A DNA stretch of 57,923 bases from CAYGAW01 sp964347945 (lineage in GTDB: Bacteria; Chloroflexota; Anaerolineae; UBA7937; B3-Chlor). Below the pieces are notes generated by a model. That model was not told the DNA's origin, ran no database searches, and saw nothing but the letters and a program-made list of their open reading frames with translations. The DNA lies in contig CAYGAW010000097.1 of assembly GCA_964347945.1 (NCBI GenBank), forward strand, positions 1 through 57,923, written 5' to 3'. Below, piece by piece: positions 49,762-57,923 of the stretch (position 1 is its first letter; the number at the start of each line of letters is the position of its first letter). Both the position numbers and the translations under genes were made by a program.

Positions 49762-50691
49762 CTACTCTTCTTCGTAGACGGGGAATTCGAAGATGCCGCT
49801 GGTGAATTCTAGTTCGCCTAGGGCCTCATCCCCCGCGGTGGCAATGACTTCGTCGTCGCTTTCGCAGCACGCCTGCAACGCACGGCGCGCCTCTCGTCCG
49901 CCTATCTTGCCCAAGGCGGAGATGGCTGCCTGCTGCACCTCTCTATCAGGATCTAGGATCAGATCGATCAGGCCCGCTACCGCTTGTCTTAGTTCCAGCT
50001 CGCCGCAGGCCCTGGCCGCCTCGTACCGCATCTCAGGATTGGGACTGGTGAGTTCCCTGATGACAGTGGAACCCCAGCTAGGGTCTGCGCTGCGACCCAT
50101 GGAGAAGATGGCACTGACACGCATCTTCTCCGACTGATGGCCATAGGCCTCCTCGATTATTCCACGCACCCGTTCCTCGCCAGAAAAGCTGAGGGCTTCC
50201 ACGACTCGCCTTCGCACTCCCAGCGCTTCGCGGGGGTCTTCCAGTACTTCCCACAGCGCTCTCACGATCCTCTTGCCCAGTTCCTCGTCTAGTTCCTTGA
50301 GCTCTGACAACAGGACGAAGCGCCCCAGACTTGTGGCGGCCGCCGCGCGTACCGTGATCGAAGGATCTGAGGAGAGCATTCTCAGGAGGGAATCCACCAG
50401 CGCTGGGGTCTCATCCTCCCACAGCCCGTCTATGGAGTTCGTTCGCACCTCCGCGTCGTCGTCGTCAAGGCCGAGGCGAAAGATGCCACTGAAATCCACC
50501 GTGAAGTTGACCTCGGCAATCTCGACAAGTGCGGCCGTCACGTGGCGACGTCGCATCGCACTGATGGTTGCCCATCGACTGGCGAAAAGCTCCATCTCGT
50601 CCGGCCTGAGCTCCGAGAGCATGTACAGCCTGGAGTGGGACAACGGTGTGCGCTCGTCACAAATGTGGTCCAGCACTCGTTCTAAACTCAT
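49762..50691 (-). CDS. HEAT-repeat protein
   Basis: 309 residues from ATG 50691 (a TTG at 50697 is possible). Helical HEAT/PBS-lyase-like repeats such as VRAAAATSLGRF, MRYEAARACGELEL and VQQAAISALGKIGG run through residues 80-300. These proteins serve as binding scaffolds; the partner is unknown. The promoter is TTGACT-17-TATAAT at 50742-50770. It is the first gene of an operon with the AEC transporter and the exonuclease. Confidence 0.85.
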   Translation of the reverse strand: MSLERVLDHICDERTPLSHSRLYMLSELRPDEMELFASRWATISAMRRRHVTAALVEIAEVNFTVDFSGIFRLGLDDDDAEVRTNSIDGLWEDETPALVDSLLRMLSSDPSITVRAAAATSLGRFVLLSELKELDEELGKRIVRALWEVLEDPREALGVRRRVVEALSFSGEERVRGIIEEAYGHQSEKMRVSAIFSMGRSADPSWGSTVIRELTSPNPEMRYEAARACGELELRQAVAGLIDLILDPDREVQQAAISALGKIGGREARRALQACCESDDEVIATAGDEALGELEFTSGIFEFPVYEEE

Positions 50692-50741
50692 GTTCAATAC
50701 CAGGAAGCGAAGGTATCACACTGGCAGTCGGTTGTAAGCTC

Positions 50742-50770
50742 ATTATAGCCGTCCGTTCGTGCTAAGTCAA
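50742..50770 (-). promoter_or_regulatory. Promoter of the HEAT-AEC-exonuclease operon
   Basis: On the minus strand: TTGACT (50765-50770), 17-bp spacer, TATAAT (50742-50747). Confidence 0.8.
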
Positions 50771-51306
50771 ATGCGAACTGCGAGGCTCCGCACTGGTCAG
50801 CTCGCATCAAGTCTCGACCCCGGTATCCTGACTCTCTCCGCGGTGTGATTGAACTTGTCGAGCTGGGCCATGGCGTCTCCGTCCATTACGTATTCCCCGT
50901 TTCTCGCTATCCTGGATGTTTCAGGTCCATATAGTCCATATCGCTTGACAAGAGATTGAACTTGTGATAGTAATGGTCTACACGCTGGTCTTTCCCTGGC
51001 ATTCCTTCGCGGTACTTCTTCGCTGACCTCGGCACGTGGGACCAGTGTGCCGGTTTGACGTGCTGGCGCGTCCCTCCTCTCGCATCTGCGGTGATGGTCC
51101 AGTCTGACTGCTATCGGTGCACTCACACGTTCAGGACTCGCACGACCGCCGGGCTGCGCACCAGTATGCGGTCCATCTGCGAGCATGAGTGATTCGTTTC
51201 CTGACCTTCAGCTTGAGGGGATACTCGCGGAGTTCTGACCTTTGTCGAACTGGCGTTGTTGTGCCAGGAACAGTCTCGTCCCTGAGACCATTCAGGAGAC
51301 AGCGCC
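50771..51306 (+). other. Long leader/intergenic region before the giant membrane protein
   Basis: About 535 bp without a credible gene. A TTGACA at 50945-50950 is followed 17 bp later by TAGTAA, a poor -10. If used, it would give a leader of over 300 nt. An in-frame minus-strand ORF (50797-51186) has no ribosome binding site or motif. No tRNA or strong hairpin seen. Confidence 0.4.
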
Positions 51307-54300
51307 TTGGAATGCCCCCGCTGTGGTCATGAAGGCTTGACTGGCCGAGCACCCTGCCCAAACTGCGGTTTCGGCGGTGCCCCAGCTCTCTTGGAAGAGT
51401 TGGGTCACGTCAAGTACCTGCTGCGAGAATTGGCAGGGTGGCAGGGAATAGCGCCCGTCGTCAAGAAGCGCCTGCGCAGACAATACCGTCAGCGCGCTGA
51501 GGAACTGGAGATCGCCCTGCGGGTGAGGCCCTCTCTCAGCCCCGAAGAGGCACGCCAGGCCCGCTGGGAACTCATCTGCCAGCAGGCATTGGTCGAGAAG
51601 GCCACCCACTGGGTCGAGAGTGGCTGGGCCAAGCCGGAACCAACTCAGGAGTTCATCGACCAATCGCAACAGCGCGCGGGGGAACTGCACAGCTCTTTGG
51701 AGGCCTTTCCAGAGGTTGCTGCACCTGCCTTCGACCGCCCTGAGGACACGTTGAAGGCGCTGGATTCCGTCCTCGCCGTCCTGCAAGCCCTGTACGCCAA
51801 AGGAGGCCTTACTAGCGAGGCAGCCTACGCGGCCGCAACCGCGGAGTTGATAGCCGAACAGGAGGAACTGAAGGCTGAGCTCGGTCTGCGTCGAGCTGAG
51901 GTCTCGCGCGAGGTTCCAGTGGAGCCCGAGGTAGCCGTCAAGGCGCCACCGCGTGGGCCCCGCGAACCGCTCACCTGGGATCGCTTGTGGCAGACCCTCC
52001 TCTCGGAGCGTACGCTCAACGTCATGTTGTTCCTGGGCGTGTTTCTCCTCTTTGCATCAGCCATCACTCTGGTGGTCTTCAACTGGGAGCGCTTCGCCCC
52101 GGCAGTGCAGGTCATATTCATCGCCGCTTTCACCCTCACCTTCTACGTCGCGGGCTGGCTCGTGCGAGCACGCATGGGTCTACACAGGTCGGGCATCGCT
52201 CTCACTGCCATTGGCTCTCTGTTGGTGCCCATAGACTTCTACGCCATCTACCTGAGCGGTGGCTTCCCCCGTGAGGCCTGGCCGCAGGTGTGGCTGGCAG
52301 TCTCCGGGTTGTGCCTTGTAGCCTACCTCTTCACTGCGTTGCGAATCCAGGCTCAATTCTTCGGCTACCTGGTGGGGATAGCTGCCGGCAGCCTGCTTTG
52401 CGCCGTGATGAAGGTGACCGGCGTTCACACTGACTGGTGGTCTGCTGCCGTATCTATGTTGGCGTTGGTTGGTGCATTGTTGGCCGACCGTCTTATCTTT
52501 GCGCCCGCTCCCTGGAAGGTGCTCGGACGTCCTCTGTGGCACGTGGCCATGGCAGCGGTCACGGCTATCATGCCTCTCACGCTGGCCTGGTACGCCACCG
52601 GCAGGGCAGAGAGCCAGGCCTTCCGCCTTGCCATGGCCTGTGACTGGTGGCTGGGCAGCACCGTCTACGGCCTTGCCACGGTGTGCTTTCGGGGCCGGAG
52701 CCTGGGGTTCGTCACAGCCACGACAGTTCCCGTTGCGCTCTACCTGTCTCAGGCGTTGGCCTTCGATCAGTTAGGCATCCGCGCTGCCTGGCACGCCCTG
52801 GGTTGGGCGATGCTCAGTTGCGCTTACCTCGTGTTGGGCTGGGCTCTGTTTACACAGCGTGGAGATCGCATGGATCGGGCATACGGTCTGACTGCCACTG
52901 GCTGGGGCATCGGTCTCGTGTGCTTGGCCGCGGTTTGGTCCTTGATGGATATGCCGGTGGCCGCCGTTACGCATACGGTGCTGGGAGCGACGGTGGTGCT
53001 AGCAGTTCGGCTGTGGCGCCGACCGGCTTTCTTGTTCTTTGCCAGCCTTCTGTTTCTCTCGGCCATGACGGCGGGCTTGGCTAGCCGTGAGTTTGTGCTG
53101 GCACAACTGGCCCTGGGCTGGGCGCTACTCGCCATCTTGCACCTGACCGCCGCTGTGGGGCTGAGAAAGGCGCCTTCCTACGCCACGCCTGTCTACACCG
53201 CCGGCTACGCCCTGACTGCTCTGTCGTTGCTCCCCCCACTCTTGGGTGGTGATCAAGGGCTTTTGACCTACGCGCTGGGCAATTGGATCGCGCTGGCTGC
53301 CTGGTCGGGCCGACTGGCCAGCAGCGACGATCATCCTGGCTTGAAGGCACTGCAGCGTCGCGCAGGTGCCTTACAAGCGAGCGTGTTCCACTGGGCAACA
53401 GCCGTCCCCTTGCCAATCTTCCTTTGGCTTGTCTGGACGCTGAACGACCGGCAAGTCGACGCCCGCTTTGGCGTGGCCCTGATGGCTCTCGCTTGGGGCT
53501 GTGTGGCCATTGGGGGTTTGCGCATAGCCGATGGTGTTCGATGGGAAGAAGAGGGCACGTGGAAGATCGCAATCTTCGCTCCGCAATTCCCTTGGTATGT
53601 GATGGGTTACGCCTGCAGTGTGATTGCTGTTCTCATCACCTACGTCTTCTGGCACCAGGTTTTGCTGGCCGAAGCCCTTCTGGCTGCTGCAGCGCTATAC
53701 TTCGTCTCGGCAGCCGTCCTCCGCCAGCGATGGTGGCTGATACCGGGCGGCGTGACCCTGCCCCTGGGCTACGTCTTGGCCCTCGACTGGCTTGGCGTGA
53801 CGTTTGACCCTATGGGTGTGGCCTTGGCTCTCGTCCCTGCTGCCTATCTGCTAGGAGGGGTGGCCCTGGAACGATTGCGAGATGTAGAACGCTCCTTCCT
53901 GACGCCCCTGCACTGGGTGGCCCACGGCCTGGCAGCCTGCACCGTTGTTTGGGGGTTGGTGCCTCTCTGGAACCGGCTGGTGTGGGGCGTGTGGTGGAGT
54001 GATATCGCGCGCGTGTGGGCGATTGGGGGGCAACTCATCCTGGCGATGGCCTATGCTGCGGTGGCGTGGTTCTTCGGCGAGGAGCGGTACGGGCATGTGG
54101 CGGCTTGGCTGGGAGTGATGGCGGGCGCAATTGCCGCCACAATCTCCAGCCGTGGGCGGGGGTCCTCGGCGGCCAAGGCTGCGTTGCTGGCGGTGGTCTA
54201 CGTGCTAGTGGAGCGGGGACTGCACGCTGGCCCCGAGCGATGGCCGCTTTTCCGCAGGGCCTGGCCCCTCTTCCAGCGAGCACTACTCGTTGCGGGATGG

Positions 54301-57042
54301 GCGGTGTCCGGCGGAGCGATCCTACTCGCACTGGGCCGCAATCTGTTCCTTTTGGGCGGAGGCCGGGTGCGCGAGATCTGGGCCATCGTTGCTCTGTTGA
54401 CGATTACTGCCCTCTATGCTGTCTCGGCACGGCTCTTCCGACGCTCACTGTTTCTCTGGCTGGCCAGCGTGCTCGTCATCATCCCCTGGACTTTGTTGAC
54501 TCACCTCAATTGGTTCCTGCGGCCATATCCGCCGACGCTAACCCGTTATGCCCTGGCCTGGATGGTGCTCGCCTGGGCGTTGATGGTGGTGGGTTTGCTT
54601 TTGGACGCCCGTGCTGGTCTTCGGTATGGGCGTCCTCTCCGAGTCATGGCTCATGTTCTGGTCCCCTTCGCCCTGCTATGGGGTGTGGCGGACATGGACG
54701 TTTCAAGCGTGACCTGCGGGATGGGGGTCGCCTTCTACATCTTGGCTGTCGTGATCGACCACCGCCGTCGTCCCGCAGGCCTGGTTCGCTCCCGCTTCCT
54801 CTATCCTGCCGCGCTGCTGCTTCCCGTGTGGGCTGTCTATCTCTTGGCTCGCCTGGTACCGTCCGCCCTCTACGAGCACTTTGGACTAATGTTGTTGGCC
54901 TTTGCCCCAGTGGGGTTAGTTGCTGCACGGCTGCTACGCCGGGTGGATCCTGCGGACGAACTGCCGGTCTATGTGGTCGCATACGGGTGTGCTGTAGTCG
55001 GGACTATGCTGGTGGCCCACGAGCGGCCGCTACTCATCGGTGCGCTCCTTTTCGACGCATTGATCAGCATTGTCTCTGCCTGGCTTTTCCGCGAGCCGCT
55101 TTGGGTCTACCTGGCATCGGGTTTGATACCGGCAGCTCTGTTGCTAGCTCTGGCCGAAGCTGCAGTGGATCCGAATCGTCGAGGTTGGGCACTCATCGGG
55201 TTGGCTGCTGCCTACAAGGGCCTGGCCTGGACTCTCCGACGACTCCGCCAGGGTGACTATGCCACGCCCGTGCTGGCGGCTGCCTTCGTGCTCATCGCTT
55301 TGGGCCTCGCTCCCTCCAGCTACGATCAGATAGGCGCCTTCTGGGGGTACGGCACGGCAGCACTCCTCTATGCGCTGGCGGCCATCTGGCTGCGCCAGCC
55401 TCTGATCCTTGCGCTGGCCGCCGCTCTATCAACGGTGCCCTATGCCGTGGCGCTCGTCCGATCACCCCTGGACGAAATCAACTACGGGCTCGCCCTATGG
55501 CCGGGGCTTGCCGCCTCGCTGCTACTGGCTTACCTGCTGGACGTGCGGCTGGGCGCGCCCGTAGGAGCTTTTCCGTGGGGAGATTCGAAGCGCTGGGTGG
55601 AAGGTGCAAGCCAGCGGGTGCTCAATTGGTGGGCGTTGCCCTGGTACACCCTCGCCTACGCCGCAGCGTTGGTCAGCGCGTTCCTGTCGTTGAACGATGC
55701 ACCTCGACTGGCGCTGACCTTGGCGTTGGCCACCGTGATATACAGCTTGGCCACACTGCGCTTCCGGCTGCGGGGGTGGCTATTCCTCACCGCACTCTCG
55801 GGGCAAGCGGCAGCTTTGGCTGCCATCGACTCCATTGGCTGGCTGGACTATCCAGCGCGAGCAGCGGTGGCCTTCCTCCCAGTCACGGTGGTCACTGCGC
55901 TGGTGGGGCTGTTCATCGAACGGATGCGGGGCGAAGGATCCCCCTTTGAGACCGGGTGGCGCGGAGCTGTCTCCGGCTGGTCGCGTCCGTTGTATGTGCT
56001 GGGTGTCATCGACCTGGTGGTGGGGCAGGTGGCTGCCCTGTTGGACGGCGGAAGAGGCGTGGTCGTCACGGTGGTGCATGTGTTGCTTCTAGCCCTTCTG
56101 GCCACGGTCTGGGCACAGCCTTTCTTGCCCTATGTGGCGGAGGCCTTGGGCCTACTGGCGGTGTTGCAGCATCACAGCAGTGTTGGAGCACCTCTGACCG
56201 ATCTACCGGTGGCCCTGGCGCTTCTGGCGCTCTCCTACGGGTTGGTCGGCTACGGCCTGGGCTACGCCCGCCGAAGAGAGGTGGTGGTCCCTCCAGCGGG
56301 GGGACGTGTGTGGGAAAAGCCTCTCCAGCAGGTCGGTCTTCTCATCTCGACGGCGGCGCTGGGCTTGGCTTTCATACTCGGGGTGGACATCATCGCTCTG
56401 TCGGTGCGTGTACTGCTGGGACTGCCGCTTCTCGAAGCGGCGGACGTGGCTGCCTTGCAGATGACGGTCAGCGTGTTGGCGCTCACCGGGCTCCTCTATC
56501 TGGCGGCGGCCTTGGTCGAGCGCCAGGCCTGGCTGGGCTATGGGGCGGTGGCACTACTGCTGGGTGCCTGGAGCTTGGAATGGTTCTTCTTGTGGGGTAT
56601 CAGGGAGGTACAATGGTACGCGGTGCCTGCCGGACTCTATCTGCTGGGGATGGGCTACCTCGAATGGCGCCAGGGTCGAAAGACACTGGCGCGGTGGATT
56701 GATGGGGCGGGCGTGTTGTTGCTCCTGGGCTCGTCCTTCTGGCAATCAATGACCGCGGCCAGCGGCTGGCCTTACGCCGTGTTGATGGGAGGCGAGGCGC
56801 TGGCCATCGGGTGGTGGGGCAGTGCTAGGCGGCTGCGACGCTTCCTCTACTTCGGCGTAGCGGGTGTGGTAGTGGACGTGACGGGCCAATGTATCGAACC
56901 GCTGCTTTCGGAGAATCGATGGATCGTCTTCGGCGGTGCCGGACTGATCCTGGTGTCCATCGCCATATTGGTAGAACGCCAACTGGAGGTGTTGACGAGT
57001 CTATCCCGCCAGCTGCGTAGACGGTTGGAAGCGTGGGACTGA
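51307..57042 (+). CDS. Giant polytopic membrane protein with N-terminal zinc ribbon
   Basis: 1911 residues from TTG 51307, 7 nt behind AGGAG. The N-terminus is a zinc ribbon, CPRCG and CPNCG (residues 3-20). A charged, probably coiled-coil region follows to about 210, with a Pro-rich end. From about residue 235 (NVMLFLGVFLLFASAITLVVF) to about 1895 there is an almost unbroken series of hydrophobic helices, by eye more than 45. This resembles the SCO7613/DUF2157-like polytopic proteins of high-GC Gram-positives and Chloroflexota. Its function is unknown. A PrsW-type protease gene starts 6 nt later. Confidence 0.85.
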   Translation: MECPRCGHEGLTGRAPCPNCGFGGAPALLEELGHVKYLLRELAGWQGIAPVVKKRLRRQYRQRAEELEIALRVRPSLSPEEARQARWELICQQALVEKATHWVESGWAKPEPTQEFIDQSQQRAGELHSSLEAFPEVAAPAFDRPEDTLKALDSVLAVLQALYAKGGLTSEAAYAAATAELIAEQEELKAELGLRRAEVSREVPVEPEVAVKAPPRGPREPLTWDRLWQTLLSERTLNVMLFLGVFLLFASAITLVVFNWERFAPAVQVIFIAAFTLTFYVAGWLVRARMGLHRSGIALTAIGSLLVPIDFYAIYLSGGFPREAWPQVWLAVSGLCLVAYLFTALRIQAQFFGYLVGIAAGSLLCAVMKVTGVHTDWWSAAVSMLALVGALLADRLIFAPAPWKVLGRPLWHVAMAAVTAIMPLTLAWYATGRAESQAFRLAMACDWWLGSTVYGLATVCFRGRSLGFVTATTVPVALYLSQALAFDQLGIRAAWHALGWAMLSCAYLVLGWALFTQRGDRMDRAYGLTATGWGIGLVCLAAVWSLMDMPVAAVTHTVLGATVVLAVRLWRRPAFLFFASLLFLSAMTAGLASREFVLAQLALGWALLAILHLTAAVGLRKAPSYATPVYTAGYALTALSLLPPLLGGDQGLLTYALGNWIALAAWSGRLASSDDHPGLKALQRRAGALQASVFHWATAVPLPIFLWLVWTLNDRQVDARFGVALMALAWGCVAIGGLRIADGVRWEEEGTWKIAIFAPQFPWYVMGYACSVIAVLITYVFWHQVLLAEALLAAAALYFVSAAVLRQRWWLIPGGVTLPLGYVLALDWLGVTFDPMGVALALVPAAYLLGGVALERLRDVERSFLTPLHWVAHGLAACTVVWGLVPLWNRLVWGVWWSDIARVWAIGGQLILAMAYAAVAWFFGEERYGHVAAWLGVMAGAIAATISSRGRGSSAAKAALLAVVYVLVERGLHAGPERWPLFRRAWPLFQRALLVAGWAVSGGAILLALGRNLFLLGGGRVREIWAIVALLTITALYAVSARLFRRSLFLWLASVLVIIPWTLLTHLNWFLRPYPPTLTRYALAWMVLAWALMVVGLLLDARAGLRYGRPLRVMAHVLVPFALLWGVADMDVSSVTCGMGVAFYILAVVIDHRRRPAGLVRSRFLYPAALLLPVWAVYLLARLVPSALYEHFGLMLLAFAPVGLVAARLLRRVDPADELPVYVVAYGCAVVGTMLVAHERPLLIGALLFDALISIVSAWLFREPLWVYLASGLIPAALLLALAEAAVDPNRRGWALIGLAAAYKGLAWTLRRLRQGDYATPVLAAAFVLIALGLAPSSYDQIGAFWGYGTAALLYALAAIWLRQPLILALAAALSTVPYAVALVRSPLDEINYGLALWPGLAASLLLAYLLDVRLGAPVGAFPWGDSKRWVEGASQRVLNWWALPWYTLAYAAALVSAFLSLNDAPRLALTLALATVIYSLATLRFRLRGWLFLTALSGQAAALAAIDSIGWLDYPARAAVAFLPVTVVTALVGLFIERMRGEGSPFETGWRGAVSGWSRPLYVLGVIDLVVGQVAALLDGGRGVVVTVVHVLLLALLATVWAQPFLPYVAEALGLLAVLQHHSSVGAPLTDLPVALALLALSYGLVGYGLGYARRREVVVPPAGGRVWEKPLQQVGLLISTAALGLAFILGVDIIALSVRVLLGLPLLEAADVAALQMTVSVLALTGLLYLAAALVERQAWLGYGAVALLLGAWSLEWFFLWGIREVQWYAVPAGLYLLGMGYLEWRQGRKTLARWIDGAGVLLLLGSSFWQSMTAASGWPYAVLMGGEALAIGWWGSARRLRRFLYFGVAGVVVDVTGQCIEPLLSENRWIVFGGAGLILVSIAILVERQLEVLTSLSRQLRRRLEAWD

Positions 57043-57048
57043 GCCCAA

Positions 57049-57923
57049 ATGACTGACAAGTTGAAGTCGCTGGTCACCCTGTGGGGTCTACTGCTGCTCG
57101 TGCCCGGTCTGCTGGCCATCACGCTTCCTTGCCCAGGATGGATTCTATTCGTTTTGATTATGCTGGCGGAGGAGCCCGAGGGCCTTCCCATGGCTGTCAG
57201 CCTGGTGGTCATGCTGGGCGTGACGCTGGGGGGAGGTGGTCTGACCTTCTACCAGGGATCCCAATCGCGGATAAAGAAGCCCTCTCGGCTTCTACGTCTA
57301 CCGCCGCTGTGGGCTGTGGGTGGCGGGTTTATCCTGGCTCTGGCGGTTGGGCTTGGCTTGCAGCAGGTGCCGCTTGGGGCGCCTCTCTCCGCTCTCGCCT
57401 TGATGGCGGCTGCTCTCACCCCACCCGTCGGGGCAGTGGTCTGGATGCTGGAAGGCCAGCCTGGCGTACTGACCTGGAGGCGCGCCGGTGTAGCTTTTGT
57501 CGCCGGGGCCACCGTGTCTGTGATAGTAGTCTGTCTCTTGGAGTTGTTGTTTCCGGGGATTCTCCTGCTGCTGGTGCTGGGCCTGGCTGAACCGGTGGTG
57601 CAGGCAGTTGAAGAGCTGTTCCAAGCCCTCGCTGGCCGCGAGGTGGCCGGAGTCCTCACCTCACCTGGCTTCCTGGTCGCTTTGGTGGAGTTTGCGGTAG
57701 TAGCGCCCCTTGTCGAGGAGGCGGTGAAGCCCTTGGTCACGCTACCCTTGGTGCGACAGTTGGAGCGACGCCGGGATGCCCTGCTCTTGGGCGCGGTAGC
57801 TGGTGCGGGGTTTGCTGCTTTGGAGAATACCCTCTATGCCATGGCCGGGCTGCCCATCTGGGCGGGGATACTGGCTGTCCGGGCCTTGGGAGGAGCGGTG
57901 CACCCCTTGGGCACGGGGCTTGT
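57049..57923 (+). CDS. PrsW-family intramembrane metalloprotease (3' end outside the window)
   Basis: The open frame starts at ATG 57049, 6 nt after the giant gene, and runs off the right edge (about 291 residues present). It has several membrane helices. The PrsW signatures are VVAPLVEEAVKPLVTL (EExxK), AGAGFAALENTLY and RALGGAVHPLGTG. In Bacillus PrsW cleaves the anti-sigma factor RsiW at site 1; here no anti-sigma gene is in view. The tight junction with the giant membrane gene suggests co-transcription. Confidence 0.85.
   Translation, partial: MTDKLKSLVTLWGLLLLVPGLLAITLPCPGWILFVLIMLAEEPEGLPMAVSLVVMLGVTLGGGGLTFYQGSQSRIKKPSRLLRLPPLWAVGGGFILALAVGLGLQQVPLGAPLSALALMAAALTPPVGAVVWMLEGQPGVLTWRRAGVAFVAGATVSVIVVCLLELLFPGILLLLVLGLAEPVVQAVEELFQALAGREVAGVLTSPGFLVALVEFAVVAPLVEEAVKPLVTLPLVRQLERRRDALLLGAVAGAGFAALENTLYAMAGLPIWAGILAVRALGGAVHPLGTGL

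Noticed and set aside
50797..51186. 129-codon minus-strand ORF
   Set aside because: No ribosome binding site, Arg-rich composition typical of a shadow frame, no family motif.
51987..55256. Long plus-strand frame-shifted ORFs in the giant membrane gene
   Set aside because: They lie within the 1911-codon frame, which has continuous hydrophobic helices; the others lack membrane pattern and ribosome binding sites.

Overview
The window looks like a chromosomal segment of a free-living, probably anaerobic bacterium of the Chloroflexota (Anaerolineae-like). This is inferred from gene content, not from a marker search: Thr/Pro-linker surface lipoproteins, a DUF5107 lipoprotein, DUF2723 glycosyltransferase-like proteins with C-terminal beta repeats, SHOCT-like/DUF2089 proteins, and a very large zinc-ribbon membrane protein. 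GC is moderately high. Shine-Dalgarno sequences are clear, and many intergenic gaps hold sigma-70/sigma-A type promoters with 17-bp spacers and often an extended -10. I saw no rRNA, tRNA, CRISPR array, transposase or integrase. Layout, left part: 1-7.9 kb is mostly plus strand (GAF/fRMsr-like protein, methyltransferase, mnmA, small membrane proteins and YtxH, HTH protein, nitrilase-family amidase, MBL-fold enzyme, TIGR04076 protein), interrupted by the minus-strand NAD(P)HX repair gene nnr. A minus-strand dnaE-pfkA pair follows (7.9-12.4 kb), then a DUF5107 lipoprotein. At 14.2-18.0 kb is a minus-strand operon DUF2089 regulator - MFS exporter - double GNAT - SHOCT-like protein - holin-fold membrane protein. 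Next come coaE fused to a GNAT domain and a cupin sugar epimerase. At 20.5-24.1 kb are four tandem related lipoproteins with Thr/Pro linkers. Middle: a membrane spermidine-synthase-like fusion, a GYD/Cys-rich membrane/HD operon, a WecA-type phosphosugar transferase, a DUF2723 protein, an alkaline-phosphatase-fold enzyme with a CDP-paratose-2-epimerase-like enzyme, and a cupin. At 36.2-40.5 kb is the most interesting block. An ArsR-type repressor with a promoter and palindromic operator is followed on the same strand by a Cys-rich small protein, a GcvH-like lipoyl protein, two paralogous DGC (putative zinc-binding) proteins, an OsmC protein, a CxxC thioredoxin-like protein and an ACR3 arsenite permease. 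I read this as a thiol/lipoyl-linked metalloid resistance operon. Right part: minus-strand metabolic operons (radical SAM protein, polysaccharide deacetylase, amidinotransferase-fold hydrolase and nitroreductase; PflX-like radical SAM, acylphosphatase, FecR-domain protein, AlkZ-like protein; HEAT-repeat, AEC transporter, RNase H-like exonuclease). The window ends with a plus-strand 1911-residue zinc-ribbon polytopic membrane protein followed after 6 nt by a PrsW-type intramembrane protease that runs off the edge. All functions are assigned by reading motifs. No database search or structure prediction was run.
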